Shown: positions 27,834 through 37,008 of the stretch, piece after piece
How the letters are laid out: each line of letters opens with the position of its first letter
Numbering within the stretch: position 1 is the stretch's first letter
Assembly: GCA_026709415.1 (NCBI GenBank)
Contig: JAPOSZ010000014.1
Location: 124,001-188,000, forward strand
Length of the DNA: 64,000 nt
Direction of reading: 5' to 3'
Source of the DNA: Flavobacteriaceae bacterium
GTDB lineage: Bacteria > Bacteroidota > Bacteroidia > Flavobacteriales > Flavobacteriaceae
Notes under the pieces: model-generated
The model's input: only the letters and a program-made list of their open reading frames with translations
Database searches by the model: none
Told to the model about the DNA's origin: nothing
Translations under genes and position numbers: made by a program

Positions 27834-28264
27834 CTTAACTCACCAGGATAAAACTTCTCCAACCCATATCTATTCGCTACTCGAAAGCATGCTTTTTCAT
27901 CAATGAGTTCTCCAGTAGTTCGTAATGCTTGGACAATATCATTTTTTGAATAGAACCTTTCAAGATTTGATATATTCTCTTCAAAAGAATCTTCATTTCC
28001 TAATAGACCTCGAACAATGATAAAATCCTTGTCCCACTCTAAATGGAGCCGACTCATATCAGTATCCCAAAAATATCGTTTAGGAAAAATTTTAGAAAAA
28101 TCAGGTTGTCTTTTCAATTCGTCCTCTATTCGATGATATTCTCGAATGATAGAGTCTCTTTGGTGCGCATCATTTGAGACAGCATCGGCATACATAATTG
28201 TATCGGCTAATCTTTCTTCAGAGCTTTTTAGTTTGAGAGTCCTCACGATGGAATAGGACAGCAA
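27830..28264 (-). CDS. Antitoxin partner of AbiEii (DUF6922-like)
   Basis: 144 residues from a TTG at 28264; a stop lies nine bases upstream in frame and no ATG is available near it, so the true start could be this TTG or an internal codon (GTG near 28246, ATG in TIMYADAV). The core, YFWDTDMSRLHLEWDKDFII then ERFYSKNDIVQALR, matches small proteins encoded before AbiEii-family toxins in Bacteroidota. It ends in ATGA overlap with the toxin. Expected to neutralise the toxin and possibly repress the operon, though no winged helix is obvious. Confidence 0.7.
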   Translation of the reverse strand: MLSYSIVRTLKLKSSEERLADTIMYADAVSNDAHQRDSIIREYHRIEDELKRQPDFSKIFPKRYFWDTDMSRLHLEWDKDFIIVRGLLGNEDSFEENISNLERFYSKNDIVQALRTTGELIDEKACFRVANRYGLEKFYPGELR

Positions 28265-28305
28265 AGTTAATCATTGATGAAATTTTAAAGTTTTGAGTAA
28301 AAGGG

Positions 28306-29547
28306 TTATTCTACGGAAAATTTATCCTCATAACACTCAAGCTCGAAATACGCTACAGAAGCATACAAATGATCAAAAATATCCGCCATGATGGCTTCGT
28401 AATTCACCCAAATTTTGTCCGCCGAAAAAGCATAAATTTCAATAGGAATCCCCTTTGGTGTTTGTGCCAATTGACGGCACATTAACGTCATCTTGCTGTT
28501 GACTTCTTGATGAGCGTCCAAATAATATTGGATGTAATATCGAAATGTTCCAAGATTGGTCAAGTTTCTCCCATTGATCAAGTCATCTGATTTAATCCCA
28601 AGTTTTTGATTATGCTCTAGAACATCTTTGTGTCTTTGTTGTATAAAGGCTTCGAAGAGTTTTAATTTTTTAAGTTTTTCAATATCGATGTCGGTTAAAA
28701 ATTTGACGCTACTGACTTTAATGAGAACAGAACGTTTGATTCTTCGACCATCCGATTCTTCCATCCCTCTCCAGTTCACAAAAGAATCCGATACCAATTT
28801 GTACGTTGGAATTGAAGTATAGGTTTTGTCAAAGTTTTGAACAATAACGCTTGAAAGGGTGATTTTTAAAACATTACCATCGGCATTATGGTTTTTCATG
28901 GTAATCCAATCTCCAATTCGAACGGTGTCATTAACAGTGATCTGGACACTAGCCACAAAACCTAAAATGGTGTCTTTGAAAATGAATAATAAGACAGCAG
29001 AAATAGCCCCTAATGCAGCAAATAAGGCCCCTACATTTTTTCCTGTGAGGATTGAAAACAAAGCGATAACCCCAAAAAGCCATAAGAAAATCATGACGAT
29101 TTGTAAATAGCTATCCAATGGTTTGTCCTTAAATGCTGGTAGTAATTTTAAATAATCATTTGTGGATTTTAAGAATGATCTAATCGTGTAAAGAACATTG
29201 ATAATCAATAGTATTTCCAATACACGTGTTACCAATAGATGAAAAGTCGTTTCATCTTCAAAAAGATTAGGTGCTAAGTAGTATAAAAAGAGAATAGGAA
29301 CGAAATAAGAAACATATCGGGGAAACTTGTTTTTTAACAAAACATCATCAAATTGACTCTTGGTTTTTTTGATAATTCGTTTAAAAATTCCTCGAATAAC
29401 GGAGTTACTAATTTTGTACAGTATCCAACTAATAACTAAATAAATCACAAGGGTGATGAAGGTGCCCAAAGCAAAAGCCCATGAAGGATTCAGTCCATAT
29501 TCTATCAGTAAATCAGCACTGATACGTTGTAAATCAAAATGGTTCAT
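28306..29547 (-). CDS. MscS-family mechanosensitive channel (YbdG-like)
   Basis: 413 residues. Several membrane helices in the first ~200 residues, including one at about 22-45 and the pore-lining helix in VGALFAALGAISAVLLF, glycine/alanine-rich as in MscS TM3. A cytosolic beta domain follows with VNDTVRIGDWITM and NFDKTYTSIPTYKLV, the MscS middle-domain motifs. The length and C-terminal extension fit the YbdG/MscM group of inner-membrane channels that release solutes on osmotic downshock. Single gene, downstream of nothing obvious; unrelated in function to the neighbouring toxin-antitoxin pair. Confidence 0.9.
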   Translation of the reverse strand: MNHFDLQRISADLLIEYGLNPSWAFALGTFITLVIYLVISWILYKISNSVIRGIFKRIIKKTKSQFDDVLLKNKFPRYVSYFVPILFLYYLAPNLFEDETTFHLLVTRVLEILLIINVLYTIRSFLKSTNDYLKLLPAFKDKPLDSYLQIVMIFLWLFGVIALFSILTGKNVGALFAALGAISAVLLFIFKDTILGFVASVQITVNDTVRIGDWITMKNHNADGNVLKITLSSVIVQNFDKTYTSIPTYKLVSDSFVNWRGMEESDGRRIKRSVLIKVSSVKFLTDIDIEKLKKLKLFEAFIQQRHKDVLEHNQKLGIKSDDLINGRNLTNLGTFRYYIQYYLDAHQEVNSKMTLMCRQLAQTPKGIPIEIYAFSADKIWVNYEAIMADIFDHLYASVAYFELECYEDKFSVE

Positions 29548-29733
29548 ACTCTCAAAATGTTAATTAGGTCAATAAAACTTGGTCTTTTCAGTTAGCAAAT
29601 GTACTCTATTGAAGTTGTTGCCAATTTCGCACTAAAATCCCATCGTTAAATATTGTTGACATTATAAAGTCACCCATCAAGAAACTTGACGAGCTAGTAG
29701 GTTATTTTGGGGTTTATAAACTGAATTATTCCA

Positions 29734-30459
29734 TCAATTGGAAACATCGAAAGTATCGCATATCGAATGAATATCCTTATGCTCTAAAATCTGTTTCGAG
29801 TATCGATTCAAACCAACTTCTAGCATCGATTGGGCTAATTGTTGTGATGTAATGGAAGTAAATCTGGTGAACGATTGAATCATTCGAATTTTTGAAAATG
29901 ATGAATGAGAATAAAAGAGCAATCGATAAATTTTACGAGTGAGATCATAGGTATCGTTCACCTCTTTTCTTGGTTTGACCGGATAGATAAAGTTTGGTCT
30001 GAATGAATAGAAATGAGATAGTAGTGCCATCAATTGGTTTTCAGCTATTCCTTTGGTCCTTGCAAAAATGAATCTACTTTTTTCTTTTCGATCGGCTCCA
30101 GCTCCACTTAAATAACAGAAAGTACAGTTAGGATTGACATTTTTAATGGCCTTTGCAAGGTTCACTGCAAAATCTATGGTGACCTTATAAAATACTTCTT
30201 TGTTGGCTTTTCCAGTATAAACGCCTATGCAGTAATAAATCGCATCCAATTCTTTTAGAATCGTTTCAATCGGAGAGTAATCATTAAAATCGGAATGAAT
30301 AATCTGATGAAGTTTGGAAGGATTGATGTTTAATTCACGTCGAGAAAGGGCATAAACTTTTTGAATCGATGGATGGTTGAGGCTATATTTCAGTATTTCA
30401 CCACCAACCATGCCTGAAGCACCGAGAATCAATATGGACTTGTTCTTCTTCATGACCAT
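29734..30459 (-). CDS. NAD(P)-binding Rossmann protein (atypical SDR, TIP30-like)
   Basis: 241 residues. GASGMVGG near residues 13-20 is the dinucleotide-binding loop, and AIYYCIGVYTG and YLSGAGAD follow where SDR proteins of the atypical a5 type have them. FARTKGIAENQL supplies a Lys in the position of the active-site YxxxK, without the tyrosine. Substrate unknown. The start overlaps the end of the decarboxylase gene by 10 bases, so the two are cotranscribed and perhaps act together. Confidence 0.75.
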   Translation of the reverse strand: MVMKKNKSILILGASGMVGGEILKYSLNHPSIQKVYALSRRELNINPSKLHQIIHSDFNDYSPIETILKELDAIYYCIGVYTGKANKEVFYKVTIDFAVNLAKAIKNVNPNCTFCYLSGAGADRKEKSRFIFARTKGIAENQLMALLSHFYSFRPNFIYPVKPRKEVNDTYDLTRKIYRLLFYSHSSFSKIRMIQSFTRFTSITSQQLAQSMLEVGLNRYSKQILEHKDIHSICDTFDVSN

Positions 30460-31931
30460 TTTGAGGTGATATCAAACAAGTCTTTGGCTGCAGATCTTAT
30501 TTGATCTAATACAAATAAAAAGTGCTGTTTTTCTGTCAATGGATTACAAATAGTACTTCTCAAATAACGAACTCCCTTTATTTCTGTTGATGTGATATAC
30601 GTTTTTCCAGAGGCAATGACTTGATTTCGAATCTCTAATTGTTGCTCATTATTAAATAAATCGGGTCGATAGCGATAATTGATAATATTCGATTGAGGAG
30701 GATGGAAGCCCTCAAAATCTTTTGATTGTTCAATCAAATTGTAGAACTCATGTCCTTTATCATAGCACTGTTCAACATATTGCCCCATGGCTTTTTCTCC
30801 TTCAATGGCTAATGCCCAGTAGACTTTGGTTCCTAGTGGGGCTTTGGTGCATTCAATGGTATAAGGCAAAGAGTCCTTTCCCAGGGATTCTTTTTTGTGA
30901 AACAAGTAACTTCCCTTTTGTTGTAAGTTTTGTGCTTGGTGTTTGAATTTTTTAAAGAGGATGGCTGTACAAAGTGTTGTGGTTCGCATCATTTTATGGG
31001 CATCCCATACAACAGAGTCAGCGAGTTCAATTCCTTTGAGATGGTGTCGGTATTTATCGGTCAACAAAGCTGATGCTCCATGAGCTCCATCCACATGAAA
31101 CCAAATATCATGCTTTGAACAAAATTCACCGACGCTTTGAATAGGGTCATAGTAGCCAGTACTAGTGGCACATGCATTGGCCACCATGAGCATTACTTTT
31201 TGCCCATTTTCAACCACTCGATGATAGATGCTTGCAATTTCTTCGGATTTGATGACTTCGTTATCATCGGTTGGAATAGCAATGTATGCATCACTTCCCA
31301 AACCGATGATGGATAGTGCTCTTGATATAGAATAATGGACTGATTCAGGTCCCATGACTACCAAATCTTTTGCGTTCCCCTCTTTCCATGAATCTGGTGA
31401 AGTGGCTGCCCTAGCGGCACACAATACAGTAAGATTAGCAAGGGATCCTCCATGAGTCAAAAATCCAGAAGGCTTGTTTTCATGATCTTTAAAGTCGAGA
31501 ATATGGTCAGTTTGAATCCATCCGATTTTACTGAGCATCCAATTGATGACAAAGTGCTCAAGGGTCGCTCCAGATTGTCCCATTTCATAAAGCGTTGTCG
31601 GATTGTTCACTACACCATGAATCATATCAGGGATGCATGACAGAGCATGTGGAATGGAAACTTGATGGCCTACATAATGCGGATTCAACACTTGGGTCGA
31701 ATGATGGAGATATGTTTTGATGAATTCAGCGATTTCTTGTTCAGAACCAAACCCTTCGGTTAAATAGCGAGGAGCATCAAGTTTTTGGATTAAATCATTG
31801 ATGGATTGGTTTTTTAAAACATTTTCTGAACCCGAGTAAGATTCTTCGATGAAGTTCAAAAGTAGATCCGAAGTTTTTTGAATTAAACTTTTTAGTTTCG
31901 TTTTATCGTTTAGAGAAATTGCTTGTTGCAT
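30450..31931 (-). CDS. PLP-dependent group II decarboxylase
   Basis: 493 residues. The PLP lysine is Lys313 in VWDAHKMM, with the cofactor Asp/His region FHVDGAHGA and FLTHGGSLANL before it, as in aromatic-amino-acid, glutamate and diaminobutyrate decarboxylases. The substrate cannot be told; the family in Bacteroidota includes aspartate, diaminobutyrate and aromatic amino-acid decarboxylases. First gene of a two-gene operon with the Rossmann protein. Confidence 0.88.
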   Translation of the reverse strand: MQQAISLNDKTKLKSLIQKTSDLLLNFIEESYSGSENVLKNQSINDLIQKLDAPRYLTEGFGSEQEIAEFIKTYLHHSTQVLNPHYVGHQVSIPHALSCIPDMIHGVVNNPTTLYEMGQSGATLEHFVINWMLSKIGWIQTDHILDFKDHENKPSGFLTHGGSLANLTVLCAARAATSPDSWKEGNAKDLVVMGPESVHYSISRALSIIGLGSDAYIAIPTDDNEVIKSEEIASIYHRVVENGQKVMLMVANACATSTGYYDPIQSVGEFCSKHDIWFHVDGAHGASALLTDKYRHHLKGIELADSVVWDAHKMMRTTTLCTAILFKKFKHQAQNLQQKGSYLFHKKESLGKDSLPYTIECTKAPLGTKVYWALAIEGEKAMGQYVEQCYDKGHEFYNLIEQSKDFEGFHPPQSNIINYRYRPDLFNNEQQLEIRNQVIASGKTYITSTEIKGVRYLRSTICNPLTEKQHFLFVLDQIRSAAKDLFDITSKWS

Positions 31932-32120
31932 TGGGTCGTTTTTTCTGATTCAAAGAGTCAACAAATATCGGAATGTTGTCGATTGAAAAGGTCACGAACG
32001 ATATGAAATACTTCTAATTTTGGGAAGCCTAAATCTGATCAATGGAACAAATTGAAATGCATTTGAATTTCTAGTAAAGAGGGGGTTTATTTTGGAGAGT
32101 CAGGTGATAATGGATATTTT

Positions 32121-32717
32121 TTGAAAAACAGAAAAATGAATTGGTTTGATGTTTTGAAGCCATCTATGCTCAGAATGACTGTGCTGATGACTGTGGCCAT
32201 TCTGATTTACCAGTGCGATAAAGACAGTAACATTCAAAATCAATTGGAGGTTGGTGATATAGAATTAGTCACACCGAATGTTGAGTGTTTTGGAAAACAG
32301 TCGTGGACTAATCTCGAATGTTTTGATGCGTATCGTGTTCAAGGAGTATTGGATGAAACATTATCCCTTGATTTTCATTTGAATGTATGGAAACCAAATC
32401 ATAATTTTAGCTATGCGGTTACTCACATTGAGAGTATGATTGAAAAATCTTTTACTGATTTAATAGAAAAATTATTTATTCATTATCGATTAAACAGTTG
32501 GGATGATTTAAATCGAGTTGAAATGAGTGTTGTCGAAATGAAAATCAATCAATCAACAAGTCATTTAGTTGATGAGGAATTCAAAATTGCCAATGGGTTT
32601 GACTTTGTAAGTATGTCATTCAATGATAGTGAAAAAACATTGTATTGGTTATTGTATGAAAATGGGCGATTTAACCTGCAAAAAAGTTTTGAAGCTACTG
32701 AAATAGCAAATGAATAA
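32121..32717 (+). CDS. Hypothetical lipoprotein
   Basis: 198 residues from TTG 32121, or 193 from ATG 32136, which I prefer. A hydrophobic segment (MLRMTVLMTVAILIYQC) ends in a lipobox-like LIYQC, so the mature protein would be anchored at the cysteine. The rest has no motif I recognise. Four other cysteine-poor beta/helix segments give no function. Monocistronic. Confidence 0.6.
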   Translation: MKNRKMNWFDVLKPSMLRMTVLMTVAILIYQCDKDSNIQNQLEVGDIELVTPNVECFGKQSWTNLECFDAYRVQGVLDETLSLDFHLNVWKPNHNFSYAVTHIESMIEKSFTDLIEKLFIHYRLNSWDDLNRVEMSVVEMKINQSTSHLVDEEFKIANGFDFVSMSFNDSEKTLYWLLYENGRFNLQKSFEATEIANE

Positions 32718-33197
32718 GAATTTCTCATCCTATAAGAAATTTATTGAAAGTTGTTGGATATGGCTAATAGTATAGAGGCGTTTAGAGGGGATTCCAGGAA
32801 AAAACGCGCAAAAAATAGTAGAACTTAATTTTTAAACATTGAGTAACATAACCAACAAACAGATACCAACCGCTATAGAAAGTGTAAAAGCCCATACAAT
32901 AAAGAAGTCTTAAATTCTATTAGAAATGTGGAGAGTAAGGTTAATCGAATGGATAAAAGAATGGTTCTACCAGCATTTGAGTGGAAAAAGATTCTAATTG
33001 TCAAAAGAAAAATTCAAGCGCGACAGTTTTAATGTCGTGGCTTGGGATAATGAAAAATTCTAATCGAAACGGTAACCTTGAATATTAAAAGTAACACCCA
33101 TTCGATCAAGTGTAGTGCAAAAAGTTTGATGTCAAATCCAATGACATGGTAGCCACCAAAATCGACTTGATGCATTGGAAAATAAGATATCTATTCT
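32718..33197. other. No gene seen
   Basis: AT-rich region with stops in all six frames and no terminator-like hairpin. Together with the damaged genes that follow, it looks like a decaying region. Confidence 0.45.
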
Positions 33198-33356
33198 TTA
33201 AGTAAACAGCTTGAATATTTTTTCATATTGGACATCTTCATTGAAAAAGTCTTGCACTTCGGTAGCACTAGAATTAATCGGCATTTCAGGATTGACCAAA
33301 CATGAAAATTTCTTGAGACTAACATCACCCAAATATTGACTGATTTTGATTTGCAC
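33198..33356 (-). CDS. Possible small protein, 52 residues
   Basis: From GTG at 33354-33356 to TAA at 33198-33200. An AAGGAG ribosome site lies 7 bases upstream of the GTG, which is unusual in this AT-rich, mostly leader-poor genome and is the main reason to list it. The peptide (KISQYLGDVSLKKFS, then SATEVQDFFNEDVQYEKIFK) has no motif known to me. It follows the HEPN remnant on the same strand and could be a fragment. Confidence 0.35.
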   Translation of the reverse strand: MQIKISQYLGDVSLKKFSCLVNPEMPINSSATEVQDFFNEDVQYEKIFKLFT

Positions 33357-33394
33357 AATCCGATCTCCTTAAGTAGGTTCCCTTGTTTTCTATA

Positions 33395-33645
33395 TCAAAA
33401 AAAGTCATCGGTTTGTCTATGTTCGTCGACTTGGTTTATGACCTTTTTCATTTCTACAACTTGTCTTTCTAATAGGGGAATACTATGGACTATCGCATTC
33501 CATAATTGATTCCATTCCACTTTGAAATATTTATGAGCTAAAATCCAATCGAGTACCAGCCATTCCTGTCCAATCGACTTGTGGAAATTGAGCTTGCGTT
33601 TCTTCTGATATGTTAATCCCTGCCTCACAGATATCTTCCTTTAAT
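33395..33645 (-). pseudogene. HEPN (DUF86-type) toxin remnant, frameshifted at the active site
   Basis: Two frames together give a HEPN C-terminal half. One reads ICEAGINISEETQAQFP then WTGMAGTR; the other takes over as DWILAHKYFKVEW then LWNAIVHSIPLLERQV. Removing one T where CGA TTG meets the second frame would restore R-W-I-L-A-H, a perfect RX4H motif. The N-terminal half and the MNT antitoxin partner are absent. Its upstream end runs antisense into the start of the next plus-strand gene, marking a rearrangement junction. Confidence 0.7.
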
Positions 33646-34473
33646 GGAACAGATATTATTAAGACTTATGAGGATATTCAGAATAATGAAAAGAATTTTG
33701 AGGAACTATTTTTAATTCATCAAAATTTTACATTCGAGGAGAACCTTGTCCGATTGGTAGAAAAAACAAATAATATCGTTCCAAATGGTTCAAAACTACA
33801 GGTTACTGATTTGATGAAAGATATAATACTAGATGCTCCTAAAAGAGCTATCTCATTCACAATATCAAGGGATTTTAAAACTCTTGAAAAAATCTTAATT
33901 AATAATTTGAAAAAGTATGAAGGATATATAAAAGTAGCTTCGCTAATCGAGGATCCAAAGACTAGAGGTGTTGTAATAGAAGGATTTATTACTGGAGAAA
34001 AAAGAGTAATTGATTCTTTTTGTAAAAACAAAGACGACCAAAACACCTTTTTGACAGAAGTTAAATCTGAAAATGGTTTAGGTGACTATGAAAAGTCTTT
34101 TGATCAATTTCTAACTAAAACAGACGTTAAGACAAAGGTATTATATGATAAGTCTAATCCCAAAGCGTATAATATTGATAAGTTTTTGGAGTTTATGTCT
34201 AATGATAAAAGTGTATTCATGTTTTTCTTTGTTGGACTGAAACCAAAAGAATATAATAACAATGAAAACATTTCAATTGAAAACGCACTAATCAATGTAT
34301 TTCAAGTAGAGATATTGAAAAACACGCGAATTCAATATCATTGGAGTGGCAGAAATTCTAGGGGAGTAACTCAACTAAACGGTGAAGTTATTAAAACTTT
34401 ATTATTAGTGCCTAAAAACAACATTAATGAAATAGAAAGCAGAGATTTTCTTATAAAGTTAATGGAACTATAA
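33610..34473 (+). CDS. Unrecognised protein, possibly 5'-truncated
   Basis: 287 residues from ATG 33610. The first dozen codons lie antisense to the HEPN remnant, so the native N-terminus may have been lost in a rearrangement. The body is well formed: ISFTISRDFKTLEKILINN, then a Lys/Glu-rich stretch with TGEKRVIDSFC, then FMFFFVGLKPKEYN and ALINVFQVEILKNTRIQYHW. No motif of a family I know is present, no membrane segment or signal. It shares codon use with its neighbours. A nuclease or other conflict-system function is possible from location only. Confidence 0.6.
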   Translation: MLIPASQISSFNGTDIIKTYEDIQNNEKNFEELFLIHQNFTFEENLVRLVEKTNNIVPNGSKLQVTDLMKDIILDAPKRAISFTISRDFKTLEKILINNLKKYEGYIKVASLIEDPKTRGVVIEGFITGEKRVIDSFCKNKDDQNTFLTEVKSENGLGDYEKSFDQFLTKTDVKTKVLYDKSNPKAYNIDKFLEFMSNDKSVFMFFFVGLKPKEYNNNENISIENALINVFQVEILKNTRIQYHWSGRNSRGVTQLNGEVIKTLLLVPKNNINEIESRDFLIKLMEL

Positions 34474-34476
34474 TCT

Positions 34477-34599
34477 GTGTCTAATCCATTTGTTAAAAGT
34501 GCATTAAAAACTCTTGAACACCAACTATATTCTGGTAATCATAAAATAACTAATTCAAATTGGATAAAACGACAAATTATTGTTGAACAATTTCTCTGA
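34477..34599 (+). CDS. Possible small protein, 40 residues
   Basis: From GTG 34477 to TGA 34597-34599, beginning four bases after the stop of the unknown gene and in line with it. The peptide (NPFVKSALKTLEHQLYSGN, then NWIKRQIIVEQFL) is helical and without known motif. It may be a truncated gene; listed because the spacing is operon-like. Confidence 0.3.
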   Translation: MSNPFVKSALKTLEHQLYSGNHKITNSNWIKRQIIVEQFL

Positions 34600-34652
34600 A
34601 AGATCGATCCATTTGTAAATTATACTGAGTACTTCGTTACAAACTGTAAAAA

Positions 34653-35392
34653 ATGCTGTTCGGTTATATTAGAGTTAGCAGTGAGAAGCAAACAATTGAA
34701 AATCAGTATTACGAGATTAACAAATTTTGTGAAAACGAAAATTTAATAGTGGATAAATGGATTAAAGAAACAATTTCTGGAATCAAAAATGTAGAAGATA
34801 GAAAACTAGGTAGATTGCTTAAAACAATGAAAAAAGATGACATTTTAATTTGCATAGAACTTTCGAGACTAGGTAGGAGTTTAATGATGATTATGGGAGT
34901 TCTTAATCAATGTATGAAAAGTGAATTGGTGGTATGGACAATAAAGGATAATTATCGACTAATACCAATTTGCGCTCTGTATTATTAGGTACTTGGTTTT
35001 ACCCTCATTGTCGTTCAATCAAGGGAATGTATTATGAAACACATGGATTATGTCCTGATTTTAAAAAGTAATTTAAAACGCAAATTAGTATAAGAAATGA
35101 CATTAGTTCTAAAGTATTGGCCTTCGCTTTTGGATTATCAGCGGAAATAGAGCGAAATTTGATTTCACAAAGAACCAAAGAAGCTCTAGATAGAAAAAGA
35201 GCAGAGGGTATTATTCTTGGAAGACCAAAAGGACGAAAGTCTTCAAAAACTAAATTATCAGGTAAGGAAAGTCAAATTAAAGAACTGTTGTCCAAAAAAA
35301 TGTCTTACAGTGCTATGGGAAGAATTCTGAAAGTAAACAGGTTAACAGTATCCAAATATATTAAAGAACATAACCTACAAAACGAATTTTAA
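34653..35392 (+). pseudogene. Mpi-like serine DNA invertase, disrupted by insertion
   Basis: The N-terminal part (34653-34961) is a serine recombinase catalytic domain: GYIRVSSEKQT with the active serine, CIELSRLGRS, VWTIKDNYRL. The C-terminal part (from about 35093) reads DISSKVLAFAFGLSAEIERN, SQRTKEALDRKRAEG, LGRPKG and a Hin-type helix-turn-helix. These match Mpi, the multiple-promoter invertase of Bacteroides, almost motif for motif. About 130 bases lie between the parts in place of a Gly codon and shift the frame, so no full recombinase is made. When intact it would invert DNA segments, commonly promoters of surface genes. Confidence 0.82.
34959..35094. mobile_element. MITE-like insertion in the invertase
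   Basis: About 130 bases interrupting the invertase exactly between NYRL and NDISSK. The ends are imperfect inverted repeats: CTAATACCAATTTGCGCTC at 34959-34977 and the complement of 35076-35094, with about 15 of 19 matching and the core AATTTGCG shared. There is no coding capacity. Size, terminal repeats and position fit a miniature inverted-repeat element; no parent element is in the window. Confidence 0.6.
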
Positions 35393-35437
35393 TGCGTGAA
35401 CCAATATCCCAAAAACCTTTTTGAATATGGAATTGGC

Positions 35438-36814
35438 CTAGTAAACAATATGATCTGTACCGTAAGGAGCTCGTTGTGGACGGGATAGCATTTCATTGGC
35501 TTTGTCATGGCCAACAAAGGTTTCAGTTGACGGATCCCAATTTAATCGGTGAGGAAACTTCATGGCAATATGTCCCAATAAACACATCGAACCAACGCGA
35601 TGGGCAACTTCAACATTCGAAATAGGCTCCGAATCATTTCGAATACTTTCTAACCAATTTCCGTGATGGTCGGAACTACGAGGTAAATGGATGTCATTAG
35701 GACCAATGCCATCGGTTAAAATTTGGGAATCACTGGCCTCCAAAGGCGACTGCTCACCATCTTGTGAATTCGGATCGGAATCGGTGGCTTGGTAATTCCC
35801 TCTGGTGACAAAAATCCAACCGTTTTCACCTTCAAATCGGATGCCATTAGGATAACCCCCACTAATTAGAAAAGTCAATCCGTTGAGAAACTCCATACGT
35901 ACCATAAAATCACCATGAACATTCCAACTTCCTGATCTTGGAAAGTCGGCGATGGCTTCAATGGTCACTGGGCCAGTATATTCGGTATTCGTTCCCCAAG
36001 CAGCAATATCAAAATGATGCTGTCCCCAACCAGTAATCATACCCGCACAATATTGTTCTTGTCGCAACCATCCAGGTCGAGAATAATCGGCTTGAGGATG
36101 CACCAACATTTCAGCATAATCAACCCAAGGAGCGGGACCTAACCAGGCATCATAATCTAAATTTTCTGGAATCGGTTCTGGAGTGGCTAGTGGTCCAGAG
36201 GGATCTCCAGGTAAACCAATTTTTACGGTATGTACTTTTCCAATTCGTCCATTTCGAACTAGTTCGCAGGCATATCTAAATTGTTCGCTAGAACGTTGTT
36301 GTGTTCCCAACTGAAACTTAACCCCTTGGCTTTGAACAATATCGCTCACCAATTTCCCCTCTTTGATGGTCATGGCATGAGGTTTTTGCAAATAAATGTG
36401 CTTTTTGGCCAGTGCTGCTTCAATGGCAGGTTGTGCGTGCCAATGATCGGGAGTACTAATCACGACGGCATCAATATCACTGGACGCCAAAATCGCTTGA
36501 TAGTTTTCGAAAATTTTGGTATCGACTGTTTTGCCTTGCTTAGCATAAAATTGGTCCACGTTTGCTTTTCCATCGGCAGCTCGCTTGCTATCGACATCGC
36601 ACACCCCAATCGTTTGAGCAAAATCGTGCTGGATGACACCGAGAATGTCTCCCCAACGAGAAATCCTACCGCAACCAATTTGGCCGACATGTATTTTATT
36701 GCTAGGTGCATTTTTACCAAAAACGGTTGATGGGACAATGGAGGGAACAGCCAGGGAACCTACGGATGTGAGTGCTGTATTTTTTAAAAAACTTCGACGT
36801 TTCATCGTTTTCAT
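35438..36814 (-). CDS. Tat-exported Gfo/Idh/MocA-family oxidoreductase
   Basis: 458 residues. A Tat signal (KRRSFLKNTALTSVG) is followed by a Rossmann fold with GQIGCGRIS and the family motif QKPHAMTIKEGK, whose Lys belongs to the catalytic site. The rest is the usual alpha/beta domain. Such exported NAD(P)-dependent enzymes in Bacteroidota generally act on sugars or polyols; substrate unknown. Convergent with the broken invertase and separate from the SWIM/SNF2 pair. It may serve the same carbohydrate breakdown as the hexuronate region further right. Confidence 0.9.
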   Translation of the reverse strand: MKTMKRRSFLKNTALTSVGSLAVPSIVPSTVFGKNAPSNKIHVGQIGCGRISRWGDILGVIQHDFAQTIGVCDVDSKRAADGKANVDQFYAKQGKTVDTKIFENYQAILASSDIDAVVISTPDHWHAQPAIEAALAKKHIYLQKPHAMTIKEGKLVSDIVQSQGVKFQLGTQQRSSEQFRYACELVRNGRIGKVHTVKIGLPGDPSGPLATPEPIPENLDYDAWLGPAPWVDYAEMLVHPQADYSRPGWLRQEQYCAGMITGWGQHHFDIAAWGTNTEYTGPVTIEAIADFPRSGSWNVHGDFMVRMEFLNGLTFLISGGYPNGIRFEGENGWIFVTRGNYQATDSDPNSQDGEQSPLEASDSQILTDGIGPNDIHLPRSSDHHGNWLESIRNDSEPISNVEVAHRVGSMCLLGHIAMKFPHRLNWDPSTETFVGHDKANEMLSRPQRAPYGTDHIVY

Positions 36815-37008
36815 TAGTTGCAGTTGATCGTTTGATTTTATTGTTTATAACTCGAAATATAACTAGTTCAAATTGGAAAGTTTCATGCTAAAGTAATCAT
36901 TGACAATGTACTCACTTTTAGTCATCTAATCCATTAAAGAGTTGATTTCCAAATTTAATCAAGAAAAAGGAAGAATAGAGCCCTCATGAACTATTGAAAA
37001 GGATTGGA

